Positions 19,465 through 29,228 of a stretch of 64,000 nt of DNA are shown here, in pieces. Below the pieces are notes generated by a model. That model was not told the DNA's origin and ran no database searches. It saw nothing but the letters and a program-made list of their open reading frames with translations. The first letter of the stretch is position 1; each line of letters starts with the position of its first letter. Source of the stretch: Ramlibacter sp. (GTDB taxonomy: Bacteria > Pseudomonadota > Gammaproteobacteria > Burkholderiales > Burkholderiaceae_C); NCBI GenBank assembly GCA_013815685.1, contig JACDFR010000015.1, positions 1-64,000 of the forward strand. Reading direction: 5' to 3'. The translations under genes were made by a program, and so were the position numbers.

Positions 19465-20219
19465 TTCGTATCTTCCATCGTGACCACCAGTTGCACCCGG
19501 TCCCCGCAGAAAACGGTTTCGCCGTACTTGATGGGGTGGCCTCCCATGTCCACGTCGATGCTCTCGATGCACAGCAGTGGGCGCGTGACCGGCTGCTTCA
19601 GCAGGCGGGCGGTTTCCTCGCTGGGCATCTGGGTGGTGACCCGGCTCTCGGCGCGCACGTAATCCTCGACGCCCAGCCGCTTGAGAATCTCGCTGCTACT
19701 CACGCCTTCGTTCAACATTTCCAGCAACCCGGGGAATCTGCCGGCCGGATAGTAAGAAGTAGCCAGACTGACCGGGTTCTCATCGGCTTGGTTGAGGGTT
19801 TCAGTCATTAGCACGGCTTGGCCCCTGGTGAGCTTCAGCTCGCGCGCCACCCGTGCCGGCGCGGGAAAACTGCGTGCCGTCAGCAATTGCTTGCCGGGCA
19901 GCAAGCCCTGTCGCTGCAAATTCTCCGAGAAGCGGGTGCGGCGGGACAAGGCGTAGTTGAGCAACTCGTGCTGGACGAACATCCCACGCCCCTGCTCCAC
20001 ACGCACCAGTCCCTCGGCTTGCAGTGCGCCGACGGCCTGGCGCAGGGTATGCCGGTTGACGGCAAAGCGCTGCGCCAGTTCGCCCTCGCTCGGCAGCTTG
20101 TCCGTGCCGGCGTAAGCCCGGTCGCGAATCTCCTGGGCCAGCGTGTCGGCGATACGGCGCCACACCGTGACGCCGCTGCGGCGTCCCTGCAATCCGAGAT
20201 GAATGAGATCGGCTGTCAT
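19461..20219 (-). CDS. phnF: GntR-family regulator of phosphonate genes PhnF
   Basis: Regulator of 252 residues with an N-terminal winged helix (LPSEGELAQRFAVNRHTLRQAV) of which the core HTLRQAV recognition helix is visible near 55-61, and a C-terminal UTRA effector domain (about 95-245). PhnF proteins repress phosphonate genes until phosphate or phosphonate signals release them. It is divergent from phnG across a 102-base gap that holds a candidate operator. It leads the phnF-DUF1045-phnN unit. Confidence 0.9.
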   Translation of the reverse strand: MTADLIHLGLQGRRSGVTVWRRIADTLAQEIRDRAYAGTDKLPSEGELAQRFAVNRHTLRQAVGALQAEGLVRVEQGRGMFVQHELLNYALSRRTRFSENLQRQGLLPGKQLLTARSFPAPARVARELKLTRGQAVLMTETLNQADENPVSLATSYYPAGRFPGLLEMLNEGVSSSEILKRLGVEDYVRAESRVTTQMPSEETARLLKQPVTRPLLCIESIDVDMGGHPIKYGETVFCGDRVQLVVTMEDTK

Positions 20220-20305
20220 ATGTCGGTCATGTTGGGCAGTTGAACTTGGGTCTGACGCGATCCGGCAGTTCACATGAATCACCGGCCTGCTTTGACTCTA
20301 AGAAT

Positions 20306-20317
20306 TGATCTAGACAT
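20306..20317. promoter_or_regulatory. Candidate PhnF operator between phnF and phnG
   Basis: TGATCTAGACAT (20306-20317) is centred on the palindrome TCTAGA and resembles the TGGTCTAGACCA-like sites I recall for PhnF relatives (9 of 12 positions). A TTGACT hexamer lies at 20292-20297. The site is only four bases ahead of the phnG ATG. Confidence 0.4.
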
Positions 20318-20321
20318 CTGT

Positions 20322-20783
20322 ATGACAAACGCAAGTAATTCGGCATCGAACCCGGTCCGCGCGCAATGGCTGGCCGTGCTGGCTCGCGCCAGCCGGGAAG
20401 AGCTCGAAGCGTTCGTGGCGGCACTGGGCCCATTTCCTGACCGCGAGCTGGTGCGGCCTGCCGAAGCCGGCCTGGTGATGCTGCGCGGGCGCGTCGGCGG
20501 CACTGGCGACGCGTTCAACCTGGGCGAGGCAAGCCTGGTGCGGTGTGCCGTACGCCTCGGCTGCGTCCTCGGCGTGGGCTATTCACTCGGCCGCGACAAG
20601 CGCAAGGCGGAGTTGATTGCCTTGCTCGACGCCTTGCTGCAGGACGAATCGCGAGCGGCCAGCCTGGTACGCGACGTTGTTCAGCCGCTGCAGCAACGCC
20701 AGCAGGCCAGGCGGGACGCGCACAGCCGATGCGCCGCCAGCTCCAAGGTCGATTTCTTCACCATGGCCCGGGGAGAGACATGA
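20322..20783 (+). CDS. phnG: C-P lyase core subunit PhnG
   Basis: Subunit of the PhnGHIJ carbon-phosphorus lyase complex, 153 residues. Conserved family parts visible are QWLAVLARA near the N-terminus, GEASLVRC in the middle and KVDFFTMARGE at the end. The ATG at 20322 gives the canonical length; an ATG at 20274 is in frame but would add 16 atypical residues. No ribosome-binding site precedes 20322, so translation may be leaderless. Its stop overlaps the phnH start (ATGA). Confidence 0.92.
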   Translation: MTNASNSASNPVRAQWLAVLARASREELEAFVAALGPFPDRELVRPAEAGLVMLRGRVGGTGDAFNLGEASLVRCAVRLGCVLGVGYSLGRDKRKAELIALLDALLQDESRAASLVRDVVQPLQQRQQARRDAHSRCAASSKVDFFTMARGET

Positions 20784-21379
20784 CCGTTCTGCAAGCCATT
20801 CCCAGCGTCGGCTTCACCGATCCGGTGCACGATGCGCAGCGGGCCTTCCGCGGCGCACTCGATGCGTTCTCCCACCCCGGCCGGCCTTTGCAGATCGGCC
20901 GCCAGATTGCCGGCCTCCCATTGGGCGCAGCCATGGCGCATCTGTTACTGGCGATGACCGACCCGGATACGCCCGTTTGGTGGCAAGCCGAAAGCGCAGC
21001 GCACTGGGTTCGCTTTCACACCGGCGCGGGCCCGGCGGCTCAGCCACTGAGTGCCGCGTTCGGGGTCATCACGCGACCGGCGGATATGCCCGCGCTGGAT
21101 GACTTCGCTCGAGGGACGACAGCGTCCCCCGAGTTTTCCACCACCCTGCTGATAGAAGTTTTGTCACTTGACGGGGGGCCCGCATTGCAGTGGCACGGCC
21201 CCGGGATACAGACCGCCCGACGCGTGCAGGTCGCCGGGCTGGCACCCGACTTCTGGACGCAATGGCAAGCCAACCACGCCGGCTTCCCGCAGGGCGTGGA
21301 CGTCATCTTCACCTGCGGCGACCGGGCCATCGGCCTGCCGCGCACCACGCGCGTCGCGCGGCTGGAAGGAATTACATGA
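20780..21379 (+). CDS. phnH: C-P lyase core subunit PhnH
   Basis: Subunit of the C-P lyase core complex, 199 residues, resembling PLP-enzyme folds without cofactor. It opens with the family segment GFTDPVHDAQRAFRGALDAF, cut here as GFTDPVHDAQ-RAFRG, followed by MSHPG-like SHPGRP. The start overlaps phnG by four bases. Unlike the other joins in this operon, the junction to phnI is not overlapping: it is filled by a dispersed repeat (R2). Confidence 0.93.
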   Translation: MTVLQAIPSVGFTDPVHDAQRAFRGALDAFSHPGRPLQIGRQIAGLPLGAAMAHLLLAMTDPDTPVWWQAESAAHWVRFHTGAGPAAQPLSAAFGVITRPADMPALDDFARGTTASPEFSTTLLIEVLSLDGGPALQWHGPGIQTARRVQVAGLAPDFWTQWQANHAGFPQGVDVIFTCGDRAIGLPRTTRVARLEGIT

Positions 21380-21381
21380 TC

Positions 21382-21452
21382 CCCCCACGCTTACATTCGT
21401 GCGCTGCTCCCCGAGGGGACAAGGCCTCCTTTGAGGCGGCTCGGCAGGAGGC
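21382..21452 (-). repeat. Dispersed repeat, type B copy (R2) between phnH and phnI
   Basis: Read on the minus strand it begins GCCTCCTGCCGAGCCGCCTC, continues through the CCCCTCGGGG hairpin core and ends AAGCGTGGGGG. It fills almost the whole 78-base phnH-phnI gap. Its left end, read on the plus strand, gives AGGAGG (21446-21451), which lies six bases ahead of the phnI ATG. Confidence 0.85.
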
Positions 21453-21457
21453 ATGAC

Positions 21458-22582
21458 ATGTATGTAGCCGTAAAAGGCGGCGCCGCCGCCATCGAGAATT
21501 CCTGGGGCCTGCTGGCCGAACAACGCCGCGGCGATCGTACGCTGGCCGAGCTGGGCGTGGCGCAGATCCGCGGGCAGCTGCGGCTGGCGGTTGACCGCGT
21601 GATGACCGAAGGCTCGCTCTATGATCCGGATCTGGCGGCCCTGGCGATCAAGCAATCCGCCGGCGACCTGATCGAAGCGATCTTCCTGCTGCGCGCCTAC
21701 CGCAACACGCTGCCCCGCCTGGGCTATAGCGAGCCGATCGACACGGCCCGCATGCAGTTGGTGCGCCGCATTTCGGCCACATTCAAGGACGTGCCTGGCG
21801 GCCAGGTGCTTGGCCCGACATACGACTACACGCAGCGGCTGCTGGATTTCTCCCTGCTCGCCGACGCAGAGGAAACGGCCCAGAGATCGCTTCCTGCGGC
21901 CGAGCCATTGCCGCAGCACGTACCACGGGTCAACGACCTCATGGCCCGCGAGGGCCTGATGGAAACGCCGCAGCAACAGCCCGGCTACGAGCCGGGCGAC
22001 CTGACGCGTGAGCCGCTGATGTTTCCGGCCGACCGGCCGCTGCGCATGCAAGCCCTGGCTCGCGGCGACGAGGGCTGGCTGCTGGCCATGGGCTACTCGA
22101 CCCAGCGCGGCTACGCCAACGGCCACCCCTTCGCAGGCGAGGTGCGCCGCGGTTGCGTCTCAGTCGAATTCGTCGCCGACGAGCTGGGGTTTTCAATCGA
22201 TGTCGGTGATGTCGAGGTGACGGAGTGCCAGATGATCAACCAGTTCACCGGCAACCGCGAGGTGCCACCGCAGTTCACCCAGGGCTACGGACTGGCCTTC
22301 GGCGGCAGCGAACGCAAGGCGATGGCCATGGCGCTCGTCGACCGCGCGCTGCGCGCCAGGGAGCTCGGCGAGCCGGTGGTGGCGCCGGCGCAGGACGAGG
22401 AATTCGTGCTGTCGCATGCTGACTGCCTGGAGGCCTCGGGCTTCGTGCAGCACCTGAAGCTGCCGCACCACGTCGATTTCCAGTCCGAACTGGAGCTGGT
22501 ACGCAAGCTGCGCGCCTTGCATGCCCGGCAAAGCGAGGCCCAGGACGGCGCCGAAAACAATGACTCCCGGAAGGTGGCCTGA
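21458..22582 (+). CDS. phnI: C-P lyase core subunit PhnI (phosphonate-ATP nucleosidase)
   Basis: Subunit of 374 residues that, with PhnG, PhnH and PhnL, swaps the adenine of ATP for a phosphonate to make an alkylphosphonate ribose triphosphate. The start MYVAVKGGAAAIENS is the family signature; GYSTQRGYANGHPFAGEVR also fits, shortened here to YANGHPFAGE. The ATG at 21458 is preferred over the open frame to 21431 because it gives this N-terminus and the repeat-derived AGGAGG sits six bases before it. phnJ follows after one base. Confidence 0.95.
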   Translation: MYVAVKGGAAAIENSWGLLAEQRRGDRTLAELGVAQIRGQLRLAVDRVMTEGSLYDPDLAALAIKQSAGDLIEAIFLLRAYRNTLPRLGYSEPIDTARMQLVRRISATFKDVPGGQVLGPTYDYTQRLLDFSLLADAEETAQRSLPAAEPLPQHVPRVNDLMAREGLMETPQQQPGYEPGDLTREPLMFPADRPLRMQALARGDEGWLLAMGYSTQRGYANGHPFAGEVRRGCVSVEFVADELGFSIDVGDVEVTECQMINQFTGNREVPPQFTQGYGLAFGGSERKAMAMALVDRALRARELGEPVVAPAQDEEFVLSHADCLEASGFVQHLKLPHHVDFQSELELVRKLRALHARQSEAQDGAENNDSRKVA

Positions 22583-22583
22583 C

Positions 22584-23443
22584 ATGGACGTCAACTACAA
22601 CTTCGCATTCCTGGACGAGCGCACCAAGAAGATGATCCGGCGGGCCATGCTCAAAGCGGTGGCGATTCCCGGGTACCAGGTTCCGTTCGGCTCGCGCGAA
22701 ATGCCGTTCGCCTATGGCTGGGGCACTGGCGGCGTGCAGGTCACGGCCAGCCTGATCGGCCGGGATGACGTGCTCAAGGTCATCGACCAGGGGTCGGACG
22801 ATACGACAAACGCCGTGAACATCCGCCGCTTCTTCTCCCGCACCACCGGCGTGGAGACCACCGAGAAGACGGCCGCTGCCACCATCATCCAGACGCGCCA
22901 CCGCATCCCCGAGCTGCCGCTGACGGAAAATCAGGTCCTCGTCTACCAGGTGCCCATGCCCGAACCGATGTTCAGGCTCGAGCCGCGGCGCAAGGAAACC
23001 ATCACGATGCACGCGCTGTCCGAGTATGGCTTGATGAATGTCAAGCTGTACGAAGACATCGCCCAGCTGGGCGCCATCTCGCGCACCTACGACTATCCGG
23101 TTCTGGTGAACGAGCGCTATCTCGCTTCGCCCTCGCCCATCCCCAAGTTCGACAACCCGAAGATGCACATGAATCCGGCGCTGCAGCTGTTCGGGGCGGG
23201 CCGGGAAAAGCGCATCTACGCGATCCCGCCGTACACGGCGGTGCGCAGCCTGGACTTCGAGGATCATCCGTTCGAGGTGCAGCGCTGGCAGCACGCCTGC
23301 GCCCTGTGCGGATCCGGCGAGAGTTTCCTGGACGAGATGATCGTCGATGACGAAGGCCGGCGGCTCTTCGTCTGCTCCGACAGCGACTTCTGCGGCGAGC
23401 GCCGCGAAGCCGGGCATGTGGGCGGCCAGCGGGCGGTGTCGTT

Positions 23444-23447
<4 letters not shown>
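22584..23447 (+). CDS. phnJ: C-P lyase PhnJ (radical SAM alpha-D-ribose 1-methylphosphonate 5-phosphate lyase)
   Basis: Catalytic subunit of 287 residues that breaks the carbon-phosphorus bond by radical chemistry. The cluster-binding and catalytic cysteines are near the C-terminus: CALC (C-x2-C) then C-SDSDF-C (C-x5-C), matching the unusual non-CxxxCxxC pattern of PhnJ. The segment GYQVPFGSREMP is also conserved. It ends with a GTGA overlap with phnK. Confidence 0.96.
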
Positions 23448-24244
<797 letters not shown>

Positions 24245-24249
24245 ATATC

Positions 24250-24945
24250 ATGACCCCAGTCCTTGAAACCAGGCGGCTTTCCAAGACCTTCACCCTGCAC
24301 GGCCGCGGCGGCGCGCAGCTGCCGGTATTTGCCGGCATCGACCTGCAGGTGCGGGCGGGCGAATGCCTGGCGCTTACAGGCCGCTCGGGCAGCGGCAAGA
24401 GTTCGCTCCTTCGCTGCCTGTACGGCAACTATGGCGCCTCCTCGGGGGAAGTGAGCATCCAGCATGACGGCGGCTGGCTCAACCTGTCCGCGGCGGCGCC
24501 ACGCGATGTCATCGACGTGCGGCGCCGCACGCTGGGTTATGTGTCGCAGTTCCTGCGCGTGATCCCGCGTGTTTCGGCGCTGGACATCGTGGCCGACCCC
24601 CTGCGGCGGCTGGGCAAGAGCGCCGAGGACGCACGCGCCAGCGCCGGCGAATGGCTGGCGCGCCTGAATCTGCACCAGCGGCTCTGGCAACTGCCGCCGG
24701 CTACTTTTTCCGGCGGTGAGCAGCAGCGCGTGAACATCGCGCATGGCCTCATCGCCGGGTATCCCGTCCTGCTGCTGGACGAGCCCACGGCGTCGCTCGA
24801 TGCCGGCAACCGCCGTGTGGTGGTCGAACTGATCCATGCCGCCCGCGAGCGCGGCACCGCGGTGGTTGGCATCTTCCACGACGACGAAGTGCGCGAGGCC
24901 GTGGCCAGCCGGTGCTTCGACGTCGAACAGCACCGCAACGCCTGA
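24250..24945 (+). CDS. phnL: Phosphonate C-P lyase ATP-binding protein PhnL
   Basis: Second ABC-type ATPase of the C-P lyase system, 231 residues. It has Walker A GRSGSGKSS, the PhnL-like Q-loop YVSQFLRVIPRVSALD, signature FSGGEQQRVNIAHGL and Walker B LLLDEPTASLD. The ATG at 24250 is chosen; a TTG at 24241 overlapping the phnK stop would add three residues. Confidence 0.94.
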   Translation: MTPVLETRRLSKTFTLHGRGGAQLPVFAGIDLQVRAGECLALTGRSGSGKSSLLRCLYGNYGASSGEVSIQHDGGWLNLSAAAPRDVIDVRRRTLGYVSQFLRVIPRVSALDIVADPLRRLGKSAEDARASAGEWLARLNLHQRLWQLPPATFSGGEQQRVNIAHGLIAGYPVLLLDEPTASLDAGNRRVVVELIHAARERGTAVVGIFHDDEVREAVASRCFDVEQHRNA

Positions 24946-24964
24946 GCAACCCCGAAAGCATCCG

Positions 24965-26104
24965 ATGAATCCACGCATCATTCGCAACGCCCGCATCGTC
25001 ACCGCCACCGAAATCTTCATCGGCTGTGTCGAGATCGAGGACGACTCGATACGCTCCGTCGAGCGCAGCGGCACGTCCGTGCCCGACGCCGAGGACTGGG
25101 ACGGCGACTGGCTGCTGCCGGGCCTGGTCGAGCTGCACACCGACAACCTGGAAAAGCACCTTGTCCCGCGCCCCGGCGTCTTCTGGAATGCCACCTCCGC
25201 GACGGTAACGCACGATGCACAGTGCGCGGCCGCGGGCATCACCACGGTACTCGACTCCATTGTCATCGGCGACATGGACCAGGGCGGCACGCGCAGCCAG
25301 ACCCAGCACGCTTCGATCGAGGCGCTGCATGCCTGCCGGAAAAGTGCACTGATGCGCGTGGAGCACCTGCTGCACCTTCGTTGCGAAGTGTCCGCCCCCG
25401 ACATCGTCGATGTGTTCGAACAGTACGCGGACGACGACCTGGTGGAGCTCGTGAGCGTGATGGACCACACGCCCGGCCAGCGCCAATGGCGCGACCTGGC
25501 CAAATATCGCCGCTACGCCGAACGCAACGGCAGCATCCGCGATGCCGATTACGGCCGGCTGGTCGAGGAGCGCCGATTGCACCAGGCCCGGTTCGCGGCG
25601 ATCCACCGGGCCGCCGTGATCTCTTCCAGCCACGCACGCAGCATCCCGATTGCCAGCCACGACGACACCGAAGTCGAACACGTGACGCAGGCCCGCGACG
25701 AGCGCATCGCGCTTTCGGAATTTCCCACCACGGTCCACGCCGCGAAGGCGGCGCGGGCGGCGGGCATCGGCATCATCATGGGCGGCCCGAACCTGGTGAA
25801 GGGCGGCTCGCATTCGGGCAATGTCTCCGCGGCCGAGCTCGCCGGTCTGGACCTGCTGGACATCATGTCGTCGGACTATGTGCCCGCCAGCCTGATCCAG
25901 TCCGCCTTCCTGTTGCGCGACCAGCTCGGCTGGAGCATGCCCCAGGCCGTCAACACTGTCACACGCAATCCGGCGCAAGCCATCGGCCTGCGCGACCGGG
26001 GGCAAGTCGCAGGCGGCCAACGCGCCGACTTCATTCGCGTCAGGGAGTGCGAGGGCATGCCGGTGGTGCGTGAAACCTGGTGCAAGGGCGAACGGGCCTT
26101 CTAG
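24965..26104 (+). CDS. phnM: Alpha-D-ribose 1-methylphosphonate 5-triphosphate diphosphatase PhnM
   Basis: Metal-dependent amidohydrolase-fold enzyme of 379 residues. It removes diphosphate from the ribose triphosphate made by PhnGHIL, preparing the PhnJ substrate. The metal motif HTDNLEKH lies near residue 60, and HDDTEVEH and MGGPNLVKGGSHSGN follow in the barrel. It is the last gene of phnGHIJKLM and ends 53 bases before ppx. Confidence 0.95.
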   Translation: MNPRIIRNARIVTATEIFIGCVEIEDDSIRSVERSGTSVPDAEDWDGDWLLPGLVELHTDNLEKHLVPRPGVFWNATSATVTHDAQCAAAGITTVLDSIVIGDMDQGGTRSQTQHASIEALHACRKSALMRVEHLLHLRCEVSAPDIVDVFEQYADDDLVELVSVMDHTPGQRQWRDLAKYRRYAERNGSIRDADYGRLVEERRLHQARFAAIHRAAVISSSHARSIPIASHDDTEVEHVTQARDERIALSEFPTTVHAAKAARAAGIGIIMGGPNLVKGGSHSGNVSAAELAGLDLLDIMSSDYVPASLIQSAFLLRDQLGWSMPQAVNTVTRNPAQAIGLRDRGQVAGGQRADFIRVRECEGMPVVRETWCKGERAF

Positions 26105-26157
26105 ATCAGCCGCCGCGGCCCCGCGCGGATGCTGCCGATGCTATGCTGACCCGCGCA

Positions 26158-27642
26158 ATGAACACCGGAACACTCCTCGCCGCGATCGATCTGGGATCCA
26201 ACAGCTTTCGCCTTGAAATAGGCCGCCTCGACCACGGCCAGATTCGCCGCGCGGAATACCTCAAGGAAACCGTCCGGCAAGGCAACGGCCTGGACGAGGC
26301 CCGCAATCTCACGCCGGTGGCCATGGCCCGGGGCTGGGATTGCCTCGCGCGTTTTGGCGAGCGTCTTGCGGGATTCAAGAAAGGCCAGGTACGGGCGATC
26401 GCGACGCAGACCCTGCGCGAGGCGCGCAACCGTGACGACTTCCTGCTACGCGCGCACCAGGTACTGGGATTCCCTATCGACGTGATCTCGGGGCGCGAGG
26501 AAGCGCGCCTGATCTACCAAGGTGTGGCACACCTGCTGCCGCAATCCGACGAGCGCCGCCTGGTGGTGGATATCGGCGGCCGGTCGACAGAGCTGATCCT
26601 CGGCCGCCAGTTCGACGCCAAGGTGGTGGAAAGCTACCGCGTGGGAAGCGTTGCCTGGTCGATGAAGTATTTTCCCCAAGGCCAGTTCACGCAGGACGCT
26701 TTTGAAGCTGCCGAGGTTGCCGCCAAGGCCGTGCTGGACGGAGCCCTCGGCGCCTACCGCCCCGACACCTGGGATGTGGCCTACGGCTCGTCGGGGACGA
26801 TCGGAGCGGTGGCCGATGTGCTGGGCGCGGCGGGCTGGCCGGCGGGCACCGTGACACCCGACGGCCTGCACTGGCTGCGCCAGCAGCTGCTGTCGGCCCG
26901 CAGCGCCGACAAGCTGCGCATGGATGGCCTGAAGGACGACCGCCGCGCCGTCATCGGCGGCGGCGCGAGTGTGCTGCTCGCCGTGTTCGACCTGCTGCAG
27001 ATCGAACAGATGCACGCGGCCCAGGGCGCGCTGCGCCACGGCGTGCTGTACGACCTGCTCGATCGCGAGCACGGCGAAACCGACATCCGGTCCACCACGG
27101 TGCAACGGCTGGCCGCGAAGTTCGAAACCGATCCAGCCCAGGCCGAACGCGTGGGGCGGGTCGCCTGCGAACTGCTTCGACAGGTGCTCGAGCGCGACGG
27201 CGCCGCCGACCTGGCCCGCCACCGGCGGAAACTGGGTTGGGCCGCTCAGTTGCACGAAATCGGCGGCCTCATCTCGCACACCGACTACCACAAGCACGGC
27301 GCCTACATTCTCGACAACGCGGACGCGCCCGGCTTCGCGCTGCCCGAGTTGCATCGCCTCAGCTTGCTGGTGCTGGGGCACCGCGGCAAGTTGCGAAAAC
27401 TGGATACCCACCTGGAGGACGAACTGTTCGTCCACCAGTTGCTCTGCCTGCGGATCGCGGTCATCCTGTGCCATGCGCGGCGCGATCCCGACATGAAGGG
27501 CCTGCAGTTGCGCTGCGCGGGCAGAGAGTTCAGCCTCAGCTTGCGGCCGGAATGGGCTCGAGGGTATCCGCAATCGGCGCATCTGTTGCGCGAGGAGGCA
27601 CTGGCCTGGCAGAAGACTGCCTGGGCCCTCGTGCTTTCGTAG
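26158..27642 (+). CDS. ppx: Exopolyphosphatase, Ppx/GppA family
   Basis: Enzyme of 494 residues that releases phosphate from polyphosphate ends or hydrolyses pppGpp. The N-terminal actin-like domain carries AAIDLGSNSFRL and DIGGRSTELILG; the central part has YGSSGTIGAV; the C-terminal HD-like domain has LHEIGGLISHTDYHKHG. The ATG at 26158 gives the canonical N-terminus. It lies behind phnM in the same direction, as part of the phosphorus island. Confidence 0.92.
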   Translation: MNTGTLLAAIDLGSNSFRLEIGRLDHGQIRRAEYLKETVRQGNGLDEARNLTPVAMARGWDCLARFGERLAGFKKGQVRAIATQTLREARNRDDFLLRAHQVLGFPIDVISGREEARLIYQGVAHLLPQSDERRLVVDIGGRSTELILGRQFDAKVVESYRVGSVAWSMKYFPQGQFTQDAFEAAEVAAKAVLDGALGAYRPDTWDVAYGSSGTIGAVADVLGAAGWPAGTVTPDGLHWLRQQLLSARSADKLRMDGLKDDRRAVIGGGASVLLAVFDLLQIEQMHAAQGALRHGVLYDLLDREHGETDIRSTTVQRLAAKFETDPAQAERVGRVACELLRQVLERDGAADLARHRRKLGWAAQLHEIGGLISHTDYHKHGAYILDNADAPGFALPELHRLSLLVLGHRGKLRKLDTHLEDELFVHQLLCLRIAVILCHARRDPDMKGLQLRCAGREFSLSLRPEWARGYPQSAHLLREEALAWQKTAWALVLS

Positions 27643-27674
27643 CCGGCCTCGGCGCCTCTTGCCGACCCATCAGT

Positions 27675-27701
27675 AAACGGTATAAACTATATATATCGTT
27701 T
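27675..27701 (+). promoter_or_regulatory. AT-rich palindrome, candidate promoter/operator of the RHH-like gene
   Basis: AAACGGTATA (27675-27684) and TATATCGTTT (27692-27701) form a 10-base inverted repeat with one mismatch around 7 bases. It is an island of A/T in a GC-rich region and contains TATAAA-type -10 sequences. It sits 18 bases ahead of a gene with a likely ribbon-helix-helix DNA-binding domain. Confidence 0.5.
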
Positions 27702-27718
27702 AAAAAGAGGAGTCTGCC

Positions 27719-28099
27719 TTGGCAACCGCAAAAAAAACCACCCGGGCGAAAGCCCCTGCACGCAAGATCGCACCCGCCAAAACTGTGCCTCCCGCGCCTG
27801 CGGCGAAGTCCGTGCAGGATCCGGCGCCGGCCGCCCGCGCCGCCCGCGCCGCGAATACGGCCAAGGCGGATAAACCGAAGAAACCCAAACTGGTGCGCGA
27901 CAGTTTCACCATCCCCAAAGCCGAATACAAGGTGATCGAAGACTCGAAAAGCCGTGCGGCCGCCCTGGGCCGGCCGGTGAAAAAAAGCGAGGTGCTGCGC
28001 GCGGGCCTGAAAGCGCTCGCGGGGTTGAGCGATTCGGCGTTTCTTTCGGCGCTTGGCGCGGTGCCCGCGCTCAAGACCGGACGGCCGGCCAAGGCGTAG
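27719..28099 (+). CDS. Small basic protein: Ala/Lys/Pro-rich tail plus ribbon-helix-helix-like domain
   Basis: Protein of 126 residues starting with TTG, eight bases after a strong AGAGGAG ribosome-binding site. Residues 1-60 are a low-complexity Ala/Lys/Pro tail like that of histone H1-like proteins. Residues 62-105 read as a beta strand (RDSFTIP) and two helices (EYKVIEDSKSRAAALG and KKSEVLRAGLKAL), the layout of a MetJ/Arc-type ribbon-helix-helix domain. The function is unknown; DNA binding and self-regulation through the upstream palindrome are inferred. It is convergent with ppk2. Confidence 0.75.
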   Translation: MATAKKTTRAKAPARKIAPAKTVPPAPAAKSVQDPAPAARAARAANTAKADKPKKPKLVRDSFTIPKAEYKVIEDSKSRAAALGRPVKKSEVLRAGLKALAGLSDSAFLSALGAVPALKTGRPAKA

Positions 28100-28195
28100 G
28101 GTCCGGAACTCCGGGCCGTGAGTGCCCGGGGGTCCAGCGGGACCTCCCGACTCTTCGATGGCCCCGCCATCGGCTTTCGCCCGAAAGGCCACGGG

Positions 28196-29125
28196 TCAGT
28201 ACCGCTGCGGCACGTACATCGACTCGGGGACCGGCCGGCGAGAATAATCTTCATGGCGCACCCGGCCGGGCAACACGATTTCGGGATGATCGATCTCGCT
28301 GTAGGGAACCTGTTCCAGAAGGTGATGGATACAGTTCAGCCGCGCCTGCTTCTTGTCGTCGGCATGCACCAGGCGCCAGGGCGCCTCGGCGGTGTGCGTG
28401 CGCTCCAGCATGATTTCCTTGGCTCTTGTGTATTGTTCCCACAGGCGCCGAGACTGAAGATCCATGGGGCTGAGTTTCCATTGCTTGAGCGGGTCGTGGA
28501 TGCGGCCGAGGAAGCGCAGGTGCTGCTCCTCATCCGAAATCGAGAACCAGTACTTGAGCAACTGGATGCCCGAGCGGACGAGCATTTTCTCGAACTCGGG
28601 AACGGTCCGAAAGAATTCTTCATACTGCTCGTCGGTGCAAAAGCCCATCACGCGTTCGACCCCGGCGCGGTTGTACCAGCTGCGGTCGAACAGCACGATC
28701 TCGCCCGCCGCAGGCAGGTGCGCGACGTAGCGCTGGAAGTACCACTGTGTTCGCTCGCGGTCATTGGGCGCCGGCAGCGCCGCCACCCGGCACACCCGGG
28801 GGTTCAGCCGCTGGGTGATGCGCTTGATCACGCCGCCCTTGCCGGCAGCATCCCGTCCTTCGAAGATGATCACCATCTTATGGCCCGTGGCCACCACCCA
28901 GTCCTGCAGCTTGACCAGCTCGCCCTGCAGCCGGAAGAGCTCCCGGAAATACCGCCGGCGCGCACTGCGCTCTTCGTCGGTCGCCGGGGACGAGGGGTCG
29001 GCATCGAAGCTGCGCCCGTCCAGGTCCAGTTCGAGCTCCTCGTCGTAGCTGTCGATCAGATCGCGCTGGAGGCGATGCAGTTTATCGTTGTCTTCCATCG
29101 GGGTAGAGGGGGCACGCGCAGTCAT
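28196..29125 (-). CDS. ppk2: Polyphosphate kinase 2
   Basis: Enzyme of 309 residues that transfers phosphate between polyphosphate and nucleotides. The P-loop is EGRDAAGKGG (about 89-98), and the Walker B/lid region is FDRSWYNRAGVE. The single-domain layout fits class I PPK2. A strong Pho promoter lies 28-61 bases upstream, so PPK2 is predicted to rise under phosphate starvation. No ppk1 is present in the window. Confidence 0.94.
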   Translation of the reverse strand: MTARAPSTPMEDNDKLHRLQRDLIDSYDEELELDLDGRSFDADPSSPATDEERSARRRYFRELFRLQGELVKLQDWVVATGHKMVIIFEGRDAAGKGGVIKRITQRLNPRVCRVAALPAPNDRERTQWYFQRYVAHLPAAGEIVLFDRSWYNRAGVERVMGFCTDEQYEEFFRTVPEFEKMLVRSGIQLLKYWFSISDEEQHLRFLGRIHDPLKQWKLSPMDLQSRRLWEQYTRAKEIMLERTHTAEAPWRLVHADDKKQARLNCIHHLLEQVPYSEIDHPEIVLPGRVRHEDYSRRPVPESMYVPQRY

Positions 29126-29152
29126 GACGCGCGCCGTTGTCTGCGGGGAGAC

Positions 29153-29186
29153 AGCTTAGGCTTTTTTCGTGACAGTTTTATGACAA
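29153..29186 (-). promoter_or_regulatory. Pho box and -10 of ppk2
   Basis: Reading leftward: TTGTCAT AAAA CTGTCAC (29186-29169), an almost perfect PhoB site, then exactly 10 bases, then TAAGCT (29158-29153) as -10. The ppk2 ATG is 27 bases further. Confidence 0.85.
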
Positions 29187-29228
29187 TGACAGTGTTCTCT
29201 CCAGCCAGTCCGGCAGCGGCCCGTCTGC

